A DNA stretch of 64,000 nt, from assembly GCA_964019425.1 (NCBI GenBank), contig OZ025798.1:248001-312000 (forward strand), read 5' to 3'. The translations under genes were made by a program, and so were the position numbers. The notes beneath the pieces are model-generated. The model worked only from the letters and a program-made list of their open reading frames with translations, was not told the DNA's origin and searched no databases. Positions 1 to 11,179 of this stretch are shown one piece after another (positions within the stretch are counted from its first letter, which is position 1; every line of letters starts with the position of its first letter). Source of the stretch: Flectonema sp. DT1601 (taxonomy: Eukaryota > Euglenozoa > Diplonemea > Diplonemida > Diplonemidae).

Positions 1-735
1 CTACACACTCGTGACAAACTAAAAACTCATAGAGCATCAAACATCAATGCTAAATTAGAAGCCCTCTTCTTCAATCGAACCACACTGGATCGATCCGAGT
101 AACTTCAGAAGACATAATCTACTCCAGGAATGAATTAAAGTAGTTTGCATTTTAACAAACACATAAAAGATAAACATCTTAAACTTGGACTTCTTTGAAA
201 GGAACAATTACAGCAATGAATGTCACTACTACCCACAATGGATATTGCTACCCAAAGCGCCTAACACGAGTCTTACTCATATCGAAAACAATAGCGAAGG
301 CCGAGCAGATTGTGCCAACTCAAAATCCATAATTCTCGTCAGGAAAGTATTATCGAGAACTAGGGCAAAAAAAAAGAAACTTCAAAATTTTCGGAAACCC
401 TTATCCTTGCGGGAGTCAAAGTGTGTGAAAGAAACTACTCACAAGAATAGTTTCTTACAACTATGCCCTTTATTCTTAAAAGTTTCCGCCTTATTTACGA
501 ATTCCACCAAACAAGTATGAAGAAATTCGTTGAAAAACATTCAAACAAGATAATAATTGGTTAATAAATTTAAACTAGGAACTATGATCATGCTTCAATG
601 ATTCACTGTGACCTAACTAAACTCATCGCTATTGATCGAAACAATAATGAGACGAATAGAGAGGAAAGGCACGCTATTAAGATATTAAATTCATTTCATT
701 AGAACAACACAGAATGTCACAACAGTGAAGTTCTC
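1..735. repeat. Array spacer 0, downstream of copy 1, runs off the left edge
   Basis: No gene is supported here. The first about 170 bases match the spacer near 21,531-21,700, so the array continues beyond the window. The part next to the stop codon of copy 1 (about 580-735) is the conserved 3' flank shared by most copies. The 111-codon plus-strand open frame at 185-520 is spacer sequence without recognisable protein features. Confidence 0.7.
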
Positions 736-1758
736 TCACTTGGAAATCAGGTGGTTTGGCATACAGATCATGTCTCCGGCACCACGTCCATTCTCAACGT
801 AGCACCCGTAACCAGCCCCCATCAACCTTTTGGTATCGTCAGCACCTCTTGCCGAATCATAGGTGCCCATTATACTACAAATTATTCCAGAACACCTATT
901 TATTGTGTCCGAGTCTGCTGGTGTCCATCCCTGATTGCAGCTCGACGAAAAAGTGTTGATTGTCAGAGAAGAGCAAGGTACCGATGGTAGTGGAGTAGGT
1001 GCTGGTGGTGGCGGAGTTTGTGCTAGAACTGGAGTTGTGTTGTTTGGCATACAGATCAGGTCAACGGCACTACTTCCATCCTCAACATAGCATCCGTAAC
1101 CAGCTCCCAGCAACCTTTTGGTATCGTCAGCACCACTTGCCGAATCATAGGTGCCCATTATACTACAAATTATTCCAGAACACCTGTTTATTGTGTCCGA
1201 ATCTGCTGGTGTCCATCCCGAACTGCAGCTCGATGAAAAAGTGTCGACTGTCAGAGAAGAGCAAGGTACCGATGGTGGTGGAGTAGGTGCTGGTGGTGGT
1301 GGAGTAGGTGCTGGAACTGGAGTTGTGTTGTTTGGCATACAGATCATGTCTCCGGCACCACTTCCATCCTCAACATAACATCCGTAACCTGCCCCCATCA
1401 ACCTTTTGGTACCGTCAGCACCTCTTGCCAAATCCCAGGTGTCCATCATACTACAAATTGTTGCAGCACAATTACTCATTGTTTCCGTGTCTGCTGGTTT
1501 CATTCCCGTATTGCAGCTCGATGATTGCCTGACGATACTCAGTGAGCTGCAATCAAAAGCAGTCTGTTTGTATTTTAATAACACCCGACAATACCGATAC
1601 TAAATTCAGACTGTTAGTTGGTACGAAACTCTTGTTGTACAAACTAACTAAGTAACCCTTCCACACAACAACAAATCATTTCAATAAGGAAGGGAATGAT
1701 GAAATAATAAACATACCGAAGACGCAAACAAACCGATAACAACAACAAAAGTCTTCAT
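736..1758 (-). CDS. Array copy 1: secreted six-cysteine multidomain protein, 3 domains
   Basis: Two exons: exon 1 at 1717-1758 (14 codons, MKTFVVVIGLFASS) and exon 2 at 736-1563, with a 153-nt intron at 1564-1716. The donor is GTATGT and the acceptor CAAACAG; both fall in phase 0, so the reading frame continues as ...FASS-TAFDCSS. The open frame of exon 2 reaches up to a Met at 1584, but that Met lies in the intron and lacks a signal peptide. The predicted product is 289 residues. Exon 1 plus TA gives a hydrophobic signal peptide; no transmembrane or GPI-type tail is visible. Three domains follow, each with six cysteines spaced x11, x14, x4, x24, x12. The first is of the SIVRQ type; the second and third are of the IICSIMGTYDSA type. 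Linkers are Pro/Thr rich and start with NNTT. TGA stop at 736-738. The function is unknown; secretion is inferred from the signal peptide. Confidence 0.85.
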
Positions 1759-1900
1759 CTTATTTATTTACTGTCATCAGGAGGTAAAAAAGATGCTCAA
1801 GGAAGAACAAAGGCAACATGCAACTATAAATAGGGTTGCTTCACATAACTACTCACTTTAAATAGGAATCCACGTCGGTCAATACTATAAATACCATTAA
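1759..1900 (-). promoter_or_regulatory. Class I array promoter, TATA-like elements
   Basis: On the minus strand a CTATTTATAGT element lies at 1823-1833, 65-75 bases upstream of the ATG; a second, GGTATTTATAG, lies at about 1885-1895. The block is almost invariant upstream of copies 2 (5040-5050), 4 (12240-12250), 5 (15151-15161), 6 (18859-18869), 8 (23323-23333), 9 (27109-27119), 10 (30300-30310), 11 (33741-33751), 13 (40343-40353) and 14 (51489-51499). A pyrimidine-rich tract followed by CAG at 1771-1773, 12 bases before the ATG, could instead mark a splice acceptor. No transcription start is known. Confidence 0.5.
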
Positions 1901-3969
1901 CTTGCTGTCAAGGCGTAGGCCACGTGCTTCAGGTTGAACAGAATCAGGAGGGGAGGAAGTGAGTACAGCCTAATTGAAGCAAAGCTTCTGATGATTAAAA
2001 TACTATTACCACCACCACCTGTTATTTTAGGAATTTAATCAGAATGAAAATAAAAAGTTACAACAAGAAAAAGAATTCAGCCAAACTTAACTTTCCTTTT
2101 ACTTTCTTACTCATTCATTTTGTGTGCCATCCAGTAGCCTGTGAAAGGAATAAGTTAGGTTAAGTTACACTGTCACAATTCTCTTTCTTCTGAACAGGTT
2201 TATCTGTACAAGAAGAAAAAAAAAATGGGAAGAAAAAAAGGAAACAAGAAAAGAATGTGTTTCCAGCATTTGGAAAAGATAGAGAAAACATTAAATAAAT
2301 CTTTCTGCTGTTCTGTTTCTTCAAAAGCAAGGGAGATGCTGTCTTGTCCTACTCAACAAAGGGACAGCTTAACTTAGTTGGTGTTTGTAAGTTAGTATAT
2401 GAGATCACTAAGATAATGTATTAAATCAAAATATATATAAAAAAGGAAAGCCCTCGCAACACATTGTTCTGCTGTTCCGTAAAACACTTGTGGTGGAATA
2501 CCTAGTTTCAGGTCTTAATCTTATACTATACTTGGTAAGTTGGTAGTATTTAGAATATGAGATACTATTAATAGTTATCAGTCAATCAAAAAAACAATAG
2601 AACGCAACAATTCGTAGGACAACAAACAAATAATGGTTGGTTGGGCTTAAATTAACTTCCTCAGTCCTCTTCAGCGAAGAAAGTACGGGGGAACACTGCG
2701 GTGTCAAGCCTGTCTACTTTAATGAACAAGGCTAAACTTTGAATTCCCGTGCCAAATGTTAATGAAATATCGGATCTCAACACAAACGTTTCTGAAATGG
2801 ACAGCTCCACACACGAAAGTATTCGAAATGGATGCAAAGAAAAAAGAAAAAGGAAAAAAATCTGTTTTCCTTTGGGATTATTGTTTTAAAGAGGAACAAG
2901 TATGAAGAAGTGATCCAAATCCCTTAAAAATATTCAAAACAGAATATAACTCGTTAGTCAGGTGACGATTAACTGAAGTCCAACAATATTGAATCGAAAC
3001 AACGATGAGAGGAATAGAGAGGAAAGCTGTGCTATTAAGACATTAATTTGATTTTATCAGAACTGCAACACAGAACTTCACAACAGTGAAGTGTCAAATG
3101 TTACTGAAATGTCGGATTACAACACAAACGATTCCGGAAGAGAAATTAATAAAAAAGAAATTCGCTGGTCTACTCAGCGTCTTCGCCCTTCTCAGCAAAC
3201 AGACCACGCCAATATGGTTATTTGCCTGATAGCTTATTAAACCATTGAACTGATAAAAATATAAAAACCAAAATAAAAAAGAAACACACAAACTAAAAAA
3301 TCGTAGAACATCAAACATTAATCACACTGGATCAAACTTCAGAAGACTTAATCTCCTCCAGCAATGAATTAAAGTAGTTTGAACTTTAACAAACACATAA
3401 AAAATACACATCATATATCTTTGAAATGAACAATTACAGCAATGAATGTCACTACTACCCAAAGCGCCCGACACGAGTCTTACTCATATCGAAAACAATA
3501 GCGAAGGCCGAGCAGATTGTAAGAACTTGGGCTGCAAATAAAAAGATCACAAGATTACTAAAAGAAACTCCCAGTAGATAAAAGTATTTCCTTGATCAGG
3601 AATTCTTCTTGCTGGAAGAAACTCTTGTGAAATTAAGTTTCTTGAAAGTATGCGAAAGAAACTACTCATAAGACAACAATGCCCTTTATTCTTAAAGGTT
3701 TCCGCTTTTTATTCGAATTCTTTCAAACGGGTCCCGCATACAAATATAAAGAAATCCACTAATAACATTCAAAATGTATAATATTAATTGGTTAATAAAT
3801 TTAAACCAGGAACTATGATCATGCTTCAATGATTCACTGTTACCTAACTAAACTTACCGCTATTGATCGAAACAATAATGAGACGAATAGAGAGGAAAGG
3901 CACGCTATTAAGATATTAAATTGATTTTATCAGAACTACAACACAGAATGTCACAATAGTGAAGTTCTC
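1901..3969. repeat. Array spacer 1 (long type)
   Basis: No gene. The spacer starts with a block shared by most copies: a CCACCACCACCTG run, AT-rich stretches and a TATATATAAAAAAGG tract near 2440. It continues with the long-type spacer. Bases about 2990-3090 are a diverged copy of the 3' flank that normally follows a gene stop (GAGAGGAATAGAGAGGAAAG through CACAACAGTGAAG), but no coding sequence lies beside it. The true 3' flank of copy 2 occupies about 3780-3969. Confidence 0.65.
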
Positions 3970-4974
3970 TCACTTGGAAATCAGGTGGTTTGGTATACAG
4001 ATCGCATCTCCGGCACCAGTTCCATTCTCAACATAGCATCCGTAACCAGATCCCATCAACCTTTTGGTACCGTCAGCACCTCTTGCCGAATCCCAGCTGT
4101 CCATTATACTACAAATTGTTGCAACACAATTAGTCACTGTTTCCGCGTCTGCTAGTGTCCATCCTTGATTGCAGCTCAACGATTGCCTGACGATTGTCAG
4201 CGAAGAGCAAGGTACCGATGGTGGTGGAGTAGGTGCTGGTAGTGGTGGAGTAGGTGCTGGAACTGGAGTTGTGTTGTTTGGCATACAGATCAAGTCTCTG
4301 GCAGCACCACTCTCAATATAGCATCCGTAACCAGATCCCATAAACCTTTTAGTATCATCAGCACCTCTTGCCAAATCCCAGGTGTCCATTAAACCACAGA
4401 TTGTTGCAGCACAATTAGTCATTGTTTCCGTGTCTGCTAGTGTCCTTCCCACATTGCAGCTCGATGATTGCCTCATGATTGTCAGCGAAGAGCAAGGTAC
4501 CGATGGTGGCGGAGTAGGTGCTGGTGGTGGTGGAACTGGAGTTGTGTTGTTTGGCATGCAGATCATGTCTCTGGCACCACCACTCTCAATATAGCATCCG
4601 TAACCAGATCCCAGTAAGCATTTAGAATCGTCAGCACCTCTTGCCATACCCCAGGTGTCCATTAAACCACAGATTGTTGCAGCACACATATTTATTGTTT
4701 CCGTGTCTGCTGGTTTCATTCCCGTATTGCAGCTCGATGATTGCCTGACGATACTCAGTGAGCTGCAATCAAAAGCAGTCTGTTTGTATTTTAATAACAC
4801 CCGACAATACCGATACTAAATTCAGACTGTTAGTTGGTACGAAACTCTTGTTGTACAAACTAACTAAGTAACCCTTCCACACAATAACAAATCATTTCAA
4901 TAAGGAAGGGAATGATGAAATAATAAACATACCGAAGACGCAAACAAACCGATAATAACAACAAAAGTCTTCAT
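3970..4974 (-). CDS. Array copy 2: secreted six-cysteine multidomain protein, 3 domains
   Basis: Exon 1 is 4933-4974 and exon 2 is 3970-4779, with a 153-nt GTATGT...CAG intron. The product is 283 residues. The signal peptide reads MKTFVVIIGLFASS, a Val-to-Ile change shared only with copy 10, which is also its closest relative in the coding part. The linker between domains 1 and 2 lacks one VPAPT segment compared with copy 10. Domain 1 has an ESGGARD loop, domain 2 an ESGAARD loop, and domain 3 ends in ENGTGAGDAICIPN. Same six-cysteine spacing and NNTT linkers as copy 1. Function not recognised. Confidence 0.85.
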
Positions 4975-6195
4975 CTTATTTATTTACTGTCATCAGGAGG
5001 TAAAAAAAGATACTCAAGGAAGAACAAAGGCAACATGCAACTATAAATAGGGTTGCTTCACATAACTACTCACTTTAAATAGGAATCCACGTCGGTCAAT
5101 ACTATAAATACCATTAACTTGCTGTCAAGGCGTAGGCCACGTGCTTCAGGTTGAACAGAATCAGGAGGGGAGGAAGTGAGTACAGCCTAATTGAAGCAAA
5201 GCTTCTGATGATTAAAATACTATTACCACCACCACCTGTTATTTTAGGAATTTAATCAGAATGAAAATAAAAAGTTACAGCAAGAAAAAGAATTCAGCCA
5301 AACTTAACTTTCCTTTTACTTTCCTACTCATTCATTTTGTGTGCCATCCAGTAGCCTGTGAAAGGAATAGGTTAGGTTAAGTTAAACTGTCACAATTCTC
5401 TTTCTTCTGAACAGGTTTATCTGTACAAGAAGAAAAAAAAAAGGGAGGAAAAAAAGGAAACAAGAATAGAATGTGTTTCCAGCATTTGAAAAAGAAGATA
5501 GAGAAAACATTAAATAAATCTTTCTACTGCTCTGTTTCTTCAAAAGCAAGGGAGATGCTGTCTTGTCCTACTCAACAAAGGGACAGCTTAACTTAGTTGG
5601 TGTTTGTAAGTTAGTATATGAGATCACTAAGATAATGTATTAAATCAAAATATATATAAAAAAGGAAAGCCCTCGCAACACATTGTTCTGCTGTTCCGTA
5701 AAACACTTGTGGTGGAATACCTAGTTTTAGGTCTTAATCTTATACTTGGTAAGTTGGAAAGAAAAAGGAAAAGAATCCGTTTTACTTTGGGATTTTCGTT
5801 TTTTTCTCCTTTTAAAGAGGTACAAGTCCAGCTTTCCGCCTCGCCTAGCTTATTAGACTATCGAACAAAATTAATAAAATATTAAATAGAAATAAAAAAA
5901 TAAAATAAATAAAAAATCAATAAAATTAAAACAGGATAAAATAGTTACCCTGATAATATACTAAAGCACTCGCAGAGCATTAAATATTAACGCTAGGTTG
6001 GTAGCTCAACGTTATCGATCGAAACAATAATGAGAGGAATAGAGAGGAAAGGTACGCTATTAAGATATTAAATTCATTTTATCAGAACTACAACACAGAA
6101 TGTCACAACAGTGAAATTCCAAATGTTACTGAAAGGCAGGAACTCAACACAAACATTTCCGTAACGGACAGCACACGCAAGAGTTTCCGACATAG

Positions 6196-6200
<5 letters not shown>

Positions 6201-6229
<29 letters not shown>
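6201..6229. repeat. Poly-A microsatellite, 29 bp
   Basis: An uninterrupted A29 run between GACAGC and TCGGCC. The orthologous positions in duplicated segments have 18 A (16274-16291) and 38 A (34860-34897), so the tract is length-variable between copies. Confidence 0.9.
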
Positions 6230-6231
<2 letters not shown>

Positions 6232-6309
6232 GGCCTGTCTACTCATCGCCTTCGCCCTTCTTAGCAAACAGACCACGTCAATATGGTTTTATCTTTTACC
6301 ATTTAACAC

Positions 6310-6470
6310 GTTATTTTACCCAACGTTGCTATGATGAGGGCTCCAGGAGGGTAACTCACAGCAACAGAGGGCCTCATCCGTAACAGTTTCCGAAGACTCC
6401 GTATGGATTGTTGAATTAGCTTCAGCTGAAGGGATGTAATTTATCTTATATGATTAATGGACACCTACCT
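6310..6470. other. Conserved hairpin-forming block, function unknown
   Basis: The block is almost unchanged at about 16,370-16,530, 21,300-21,440 and 34,980-35,110, including a context (after copy 7) where the neighbours differ. GATGAGG at 6333-6339 can pair with CCTCATC at 6372-6378, and CTTCAGCTGAAG at 6420-6431 is a perfect 12-bp palindrome. It could be a mobile-element remnant or a structured RNA; nothing in the sequence decides. Confidence 0.35.
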
Positions 6471-6845
6471 TCAGCTTTCCACTTTGCCTAGGTTATTAAA
6501 CCCAATTAATAAAAATATAAAAATAAAAATACATAAAAAAATACACACGTGTGACACACAAAAAATTCTTAGAGCATTAAAAATTAATCGAACCACACTG
6601 GATCGATCCGAGTAACCTCAGAAGACATAATCTTCTCCAGCAGGTATGAATTAAAATAGTTTGCACTCTAAAAAAATAAATAAATATTACATGTTTGAAC
6701 GCTTCAAGGGGAAAAACAATAATGAATTACTACTACCTAAAGCGTCTAACACGAGATCGAAAAAAAAACAACGAAGGCCGATTCTGCCAACTTAGCATCC
6801 CAAATTATCGACGGGAAAGTATTGTCGACAACTTGGGCCGCAAAA

Positions 6846-7023
6846 TTGAACTTGGCTTTAACTTAAACTAAACAAAAAAAAAAAAAACACAAACAAGTAT
6901 TATATTATTACTATTTTGCACGAAACCGAGTAAACCAACTAAAACTGATTAAGCTAAAGGAGGTTAAGGTGTGCTGCTAACATTCTTTTTTCGTTCTTAC
7001 AATACTTGTTAAATGCAAAAAGA
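6846..7023. mobile_element. Scar of a VIPER-like element (joined outer flanks)
   Basis: The left part (TTGGCTTTAACTTAAACTA) matches the sequence outside the left core repeat of the full element near 44,283-44,302. The centre TTTGCACGAAACCG matches the core repeat. The right part, through CTAAAGGAGG to ACAATACTTGTTAAATGC, matches the sequence outside the right core near 47,935-48,008. The coding interior is absent, as expected from recombination between the two core repeats. Confidence 0.65.
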
Positions 7024-7381
7024 AATTATCAAATATCTGCTGCTCACAAGATTACCAAAGTAAAAATTTCTCCATGATCAGGAATTATTCTTGTACGAGG
7101 ATAATCTTGTGAAATTAAGATTTTGAAAAGTGTGTAAAAGAAATTACTCATAAGACAACAATGCCCTTTATTCTTAAAATTTTTCGCTTTATTTTCGAAT
7201 TCCTTCAAACGAGTTCCCCAAAACAAGTATGAAGAAATCCGCTAAAAACATTCAAAACGGATTGGTTAATAAATTTAAACTAGGAACTATGATCGTACTT
7301 CAATGATTCACTGTTACCTAACTAAACTTATCGCTATTGATCGCAACAATGATGAGAGGAATAGAGAGGAAAGGCAGGCTA

Positions 7382-10180
7382 TTAAGGCAATAAATTGATT
7401 TTATCAGAATGCCACAACAGTGAAGTTTTCTGCTTAGAAATCAGGTGGCTTGGCATACAGATCATGTCTCCGGCACCAGTTCCATCCTCAACATAGCATC
7501 CGTAACCATGTCCCATCAACCTTTTGTTCCCGTCAGCACCTCTTGCCAAATCCCAAGTGTTCATCATATTACAAATTGTTGTAGCACAATTCATCATTGT
7601 TTCCGTGTCTGCTGGTTTCATTCCCGAATTGCAACTCGATGATTGCCTGATGATTGACAGCGAAGAGCAAGGTACCGATGGTGGTGGAGTAGGTGCTGGT
7701 GGTGGTGGAGTAGGTGCTGGAACTGGAGTTGTGTTGTTTGGCATACAGATCATGTCTCCGGCCCCGGTTCCATCCTCAACATAGCATCCGTAACCATGTC
7801 CCATCAACCTTTTGTCCCCGTCAGCACCTCTTGCCAAATCCCAAGTGTTCATCATATTACAAATTGTTGTAGCACAATTCATCATTGTTTCCGTGTCTGC
7901 TGGTTTCATTCCCGAATTGCAACTCGATGATTGCCTGATGATTGACAGCGAAGAGCAAGGTACCGATGGTGGTGGAGTAGGTGCTGGTGGTGGTGGAGTA
8001 GGTGCTGGAACTGGAGTTGTGTTGTTTGGCATACAGATCATGTCTCCGGCACCAGTTCCATCCTCAACATAGCATCCGTAACCATGTCCCATCAACCTTT
8101 TGTTCCCGTCAGCACCTCTTGCCAAATCCCAAGTGTTCATCATATTACAAATTGTTGTAGCACAATTCATCATTGTTTCCGTGTCTGCTGGTTTCATTCC
8201 CGAATTGCAACTCGATGATTGCCTGATGATTGACAGCGAAGAGCAAGGTACCGATGGTGGTGGAGTAGGTGCTGGTGGTGGTGGAGTAGGTGCTGGAACT
8301 GGAGTTGTGTTGTTTGGCATACAGATCATGTCTCCGGCCCCGGTTCCATCCTCAACATAGCATCCGTAACCATGTCCCATCAACCTTTTGTCCCCGTCAG
8401 CACCTCTTGCCAAATCCCAAGTGTTCATCATATTACAAATTGTTGTAGCACAATTCATCATTGTTTCCGTGTCTGCTGGTTTCATTCCCGAATTGCAACT
8501 CGATGATTGCCTGATGATTGACAGCGAAGAGCAAGGTACCGATGGTGGTGGAGTAGGTGCTGGTGGTGGTGGAGTAGGTGCTGGAACTGGAGTTGTGTTG
8601 TTTGGCATACAGATCATGTCTCCGGCACCAGTTCCATCCTCAACATAGCATCCGTAACCATGTCCCATCAACCTTTTGTCCCCGTCAGCACCTCTTGCCA
8701 AATCCCAAGTGTTCATCATATTACAAATTGTTGTAGCACAATTCATCATTGTTTCCGTGTCTGCAGGTTTCATTCCCGAATTGCAGCTCGATGATTGCCT
8801 GATGATTGACAGCGAAGAGCAAGGTACTGATGGTGGTGGAGTAGGTGCTGGTGGTGGTGGAGTAGGTGCTGGAACTGGAGTTGTGTTGTTTGGCATACAG
8901 ATCATGTCTCCGGCACCAGTTCCATCCTCAACATAGCATCCGTAACCATGTCCCATCAACCTTTTGTCCCCGTCAGCACCTCTTGCCAAATCCCAAGTGT
9001 TCATCATATTACAAATTGTTGTAGCACAATTCATCATTGTTTCCGTGTCTGCTGGTTTCATTCCCGAATTGCAACTCGATGATTGCCTGATGATTGACAG
9101 CGAAGAGCAAGGTACCGATGGTGGTGGAGTAGGTGCTGGTGGTGGTGGAGTAGGTGCTGGAACTGGAGTTGTGTTGTTTGGCATACAGATCATGTCTCCG
9201 GCCCCGGTTCCATCCTCAACATAGCATCCGTAACCATGTCCCATCAACCTTTTGTCCCCGTCAGCACCTCTTGCCAAATCCCAAGTGTTCATCATATTAC
9301 AAATTGTTGTAGCACAATTCATCATTGTTTCCGTGTCTGCTGGTTTCATTCCCGAATTGCAACTCGATGATTGCCTGATGATTGACAGCGAAGAGCAAGG
9401 TACCGATGGTGGTGGAGTAGGTGCTGGTGGTGGTGGAGTAGGTGCTGGAACTGGAGTTGTGTTGTTTGGCATACAGATCATGTCTCCGGCACCAGTTCCA
9501 TCCTCAACATAGCATCCGTAACCATGTCCCATCAACCTTTTGTCCCCGTCAGCACCTCTTGCCAAATCCCAGGTGTTCATCATATTACAAATTGTTGTAG
9601 CACAATTCATCATTGTTTCCGTGTCTGCTGGTTTCATTCCCGAATTGCAACTCGATGATTGCCTGATGATTGACAGCGAAGAGCAAGGTACCGATGGTGG
9701 TGGAGTAGGTGCTGGTGGTGGTGGTGTTGGTGCTGGAACTGGAGTTGTGTTGTTTGGCATACAGATCATGTCTCCGGCACCAGTTCCATCCTCAACATAG
9801 CATCCGTAACCATGTCCCATCAACCTTTTGTTCCCGTCAGCACCTCTTGCCAAATCCCAGGTGTTCATCATATTACAAATTGTTGTAGCACAATTCATCA
9901 TTGTTTCCGTGTCTGCTGGTTTCATTCCCGAATTGCAGCTTGATGATTGCCTGACGATACTCAGTGAGCTGCAATCAAAAGCAGTCTGTTTGTATTTTAA
10001 TAACACCCGACAATACCGATACTAAATTCAGACTGTTAGTTGGTACGAAACTCTTGTTGCACAAACTAACTAAGTAACCCTTCCACACAATAACAAATCA
10101 TTTAAATAAGGAAGGGAATCATGAAATAATAAACATACCGAAGACGCAAACAAACCGATAACAACAACAAAAGTCTTCAT
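7382..10180 (-). CDS. Array copy 3: secreted six-cysteine protein, 9 near-identical domains
   Basis: Exon 1 is 10139-10180 and exon 2 is 7382-9985, with a 153-nt intron. The product is 881 residues, the largest in the array. After the signal peptide come nine almost identical 96-residue units (domain of the MKPADTETMMNCATTICNMM type plus a PAPTPPPPAPTPPPSVP linker). Units differ mainly at GNKRL/GDKRL and at silent sites. The usual TGA after HLISK is replaced by CAG, so translation runs 16 more residues (QKTSLLWHSDKINLLP) to a TAA at 7382-7384; copies 6 and 12 share this tail. Very recent unit expansion is likely; assembly collapse or expansion of the repeats is a caveat for the exact unit number. 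Confidence 0.85.
7430..9985 (-). repeat. 288-bp coding tandem repeat, 9 units
   Basis: Units recur every 288 bases (equivalent points at 7524, 7812, 8100, 8388, 8676, 8964, 9252, 9540, 9828). Two variants alternate in the first four units (CACCAGTTCC with TTCCCGTC, then CCCCGGTTCC with TCCCCGTC), giving a 576-bp higher-order period at 7445-8640. Unit 5 alone carries CTGCAGG and GGTACTGA variants, which also occur in copies 6 and 12. Confidence 0.9.
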
Positions 10181-10330
10181 CTTATTTATTTACTGTCATA
10201 AGGAGGTAAAAAAGATACTCAAGGAAGAACTAAGTAACCTTAAACAGGAATCCATTTCAGTACTGGGGCAACATAAACAAAAATGGTTACGTGCTAAAAT
10301 TAAAATCCTCCTCTTCAGCGAAGAAAGTAC
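10181..10330 (-). promoter_or_regulatory. Class II array promoter region
   Basis: The flank matches class I only up to GGAAGAAC, then diverges into TAAGTAACCTTAAACAGG and lacks the CTATTTATAG element. The same upstream type occurs at copies 7 (20,666 onward) and 12 (37,365 onward). It therefore does not follow the coding subfamilies: copy 6 has copy-3-like coding sequence but a class I promoter. Confidence 0.4.
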
Positions 10331-11179
10331 GGGAGACACTGCGGTGTCAGACTTGTTTACTTTAATGAACAAGGCTAAACTTCGAATTCCCGTGCCAAAA
10401 GTTGCTGAAATATCGGATCTCAACAAAAACGTTTCTAAAATGGACAGCTACACGCACACGAAAGTATTCGGGATGCATGCAAAGAAAAAGAAGAATAAAA
10501 TCTGTTTTATTTTTGGAATTCTATACAAGTTTGAAGAAATGATTAAAATCCCTTAAAAATATTCAAAAAAAAGAAAATAATTCGTTACTCAGGTAACAAT
10601 TTAACAAACACAAAAAATACACATCATATATCTTTGAAATGAACAATTACAACAATGGATATTGCTACCCAAAGCGCCCGACACGAGTCTTGCTCATATC
10701 GAAAACAATAGCGAAGGCCGAGCAGATTGTGAGAACTTGGGCTGCAAATAAAAAGATCACAAGATTACTAAAGGAAACTCCCAGTAGATAACAGTATTTC
10801 CTTGATCAGGAATTCTTCTTGCTGGAGGAAACTCTTGTGAAATTAAGCTTTTTGAAAGTATGCGAAAAGAATTACTCATAAGACAACAATGCCCTTTATT
10901 CTTAAAGGTTTCCGCTTTTTATTCGAATTCCTTCAAACGGGTCCCGCATACAAATATAAAGAAATCCACTAATAACATTCAAAATGTTTAATATTAATTG
11001 GTTAATAAATTTAAACTAGGAACTATGATCATGCTTCAATGATTCACTGTTACCTTACTAAACTTATCGCTATTGATCGAAACAATAATGAGAGGAATAG
11101 AGAGGAAAGGTACGTAATCAAGACATTAAATTAATTTTATCAGAACTACAACACAGAATGTCACAACAGTGAAGTTCTC
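10331..11179. repeat. Array spacer 3
   Basis: No gene. This is a short spacer with the ACACTGCGGTGTCAGACTTG block also seen after copies 7 and 12, then, from about 10,600, the start of a duplicated segment that recurs from about 21,683. The 70-codon plus-strand frame at 10,344-10,556 recurs in the duplicates but only because the DNA is duplicated. Confidence 0.65.

Larger units (their letters stand above)
4975..7381. repeat. Array spacer 2 (short-path type with retroelement scar)
   Basis: No gene. The class I promoter and the common block run to about 5760. Bases about 5740-7440 then form a segment repeated almost unchanged at about 15,825-17,500 and 34,405-36,110, each time beside a subfamily 3/6/12 gene. 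The segment holds a gene-less copy of the array 3' flank (6017-6118), a poly-A tract (6201-6229), a hairpin-forming block (6310-6470) and a retroelement scar (6846-7023). Confidence 0.7.

Noticed and set aside
736-1584. Start of array proteins at the MLLKYKQ methionine
   Set aside because: That Met lies within the conserved intron; the upstream exon provides a signal peptide in matching phase in all copies.
2150-2170. Telomere-like GGTTAGGTTAAG in the common spacer block
   Set aside because: Only two imperfect units, the same in every spacer and internal to the array; no longer telomeric run.
7044-7226. Minus-strand 60-codon frame repeated at 17,106 and 35,710
   Set aside because: It lies in a triplicated spacer segment overlapping 3' flank sequence; low complexity and no domain.
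7524-10025. Plus-strand open frames of 65-86 codons repeated every 288 bases opposite copy 3 (and similar ones opposite all copies)
   Set aside because: They are antisense shadows of the conserved coding repeats; their Gly/Val-rich part is the complement of the Pro/Thr linkers.
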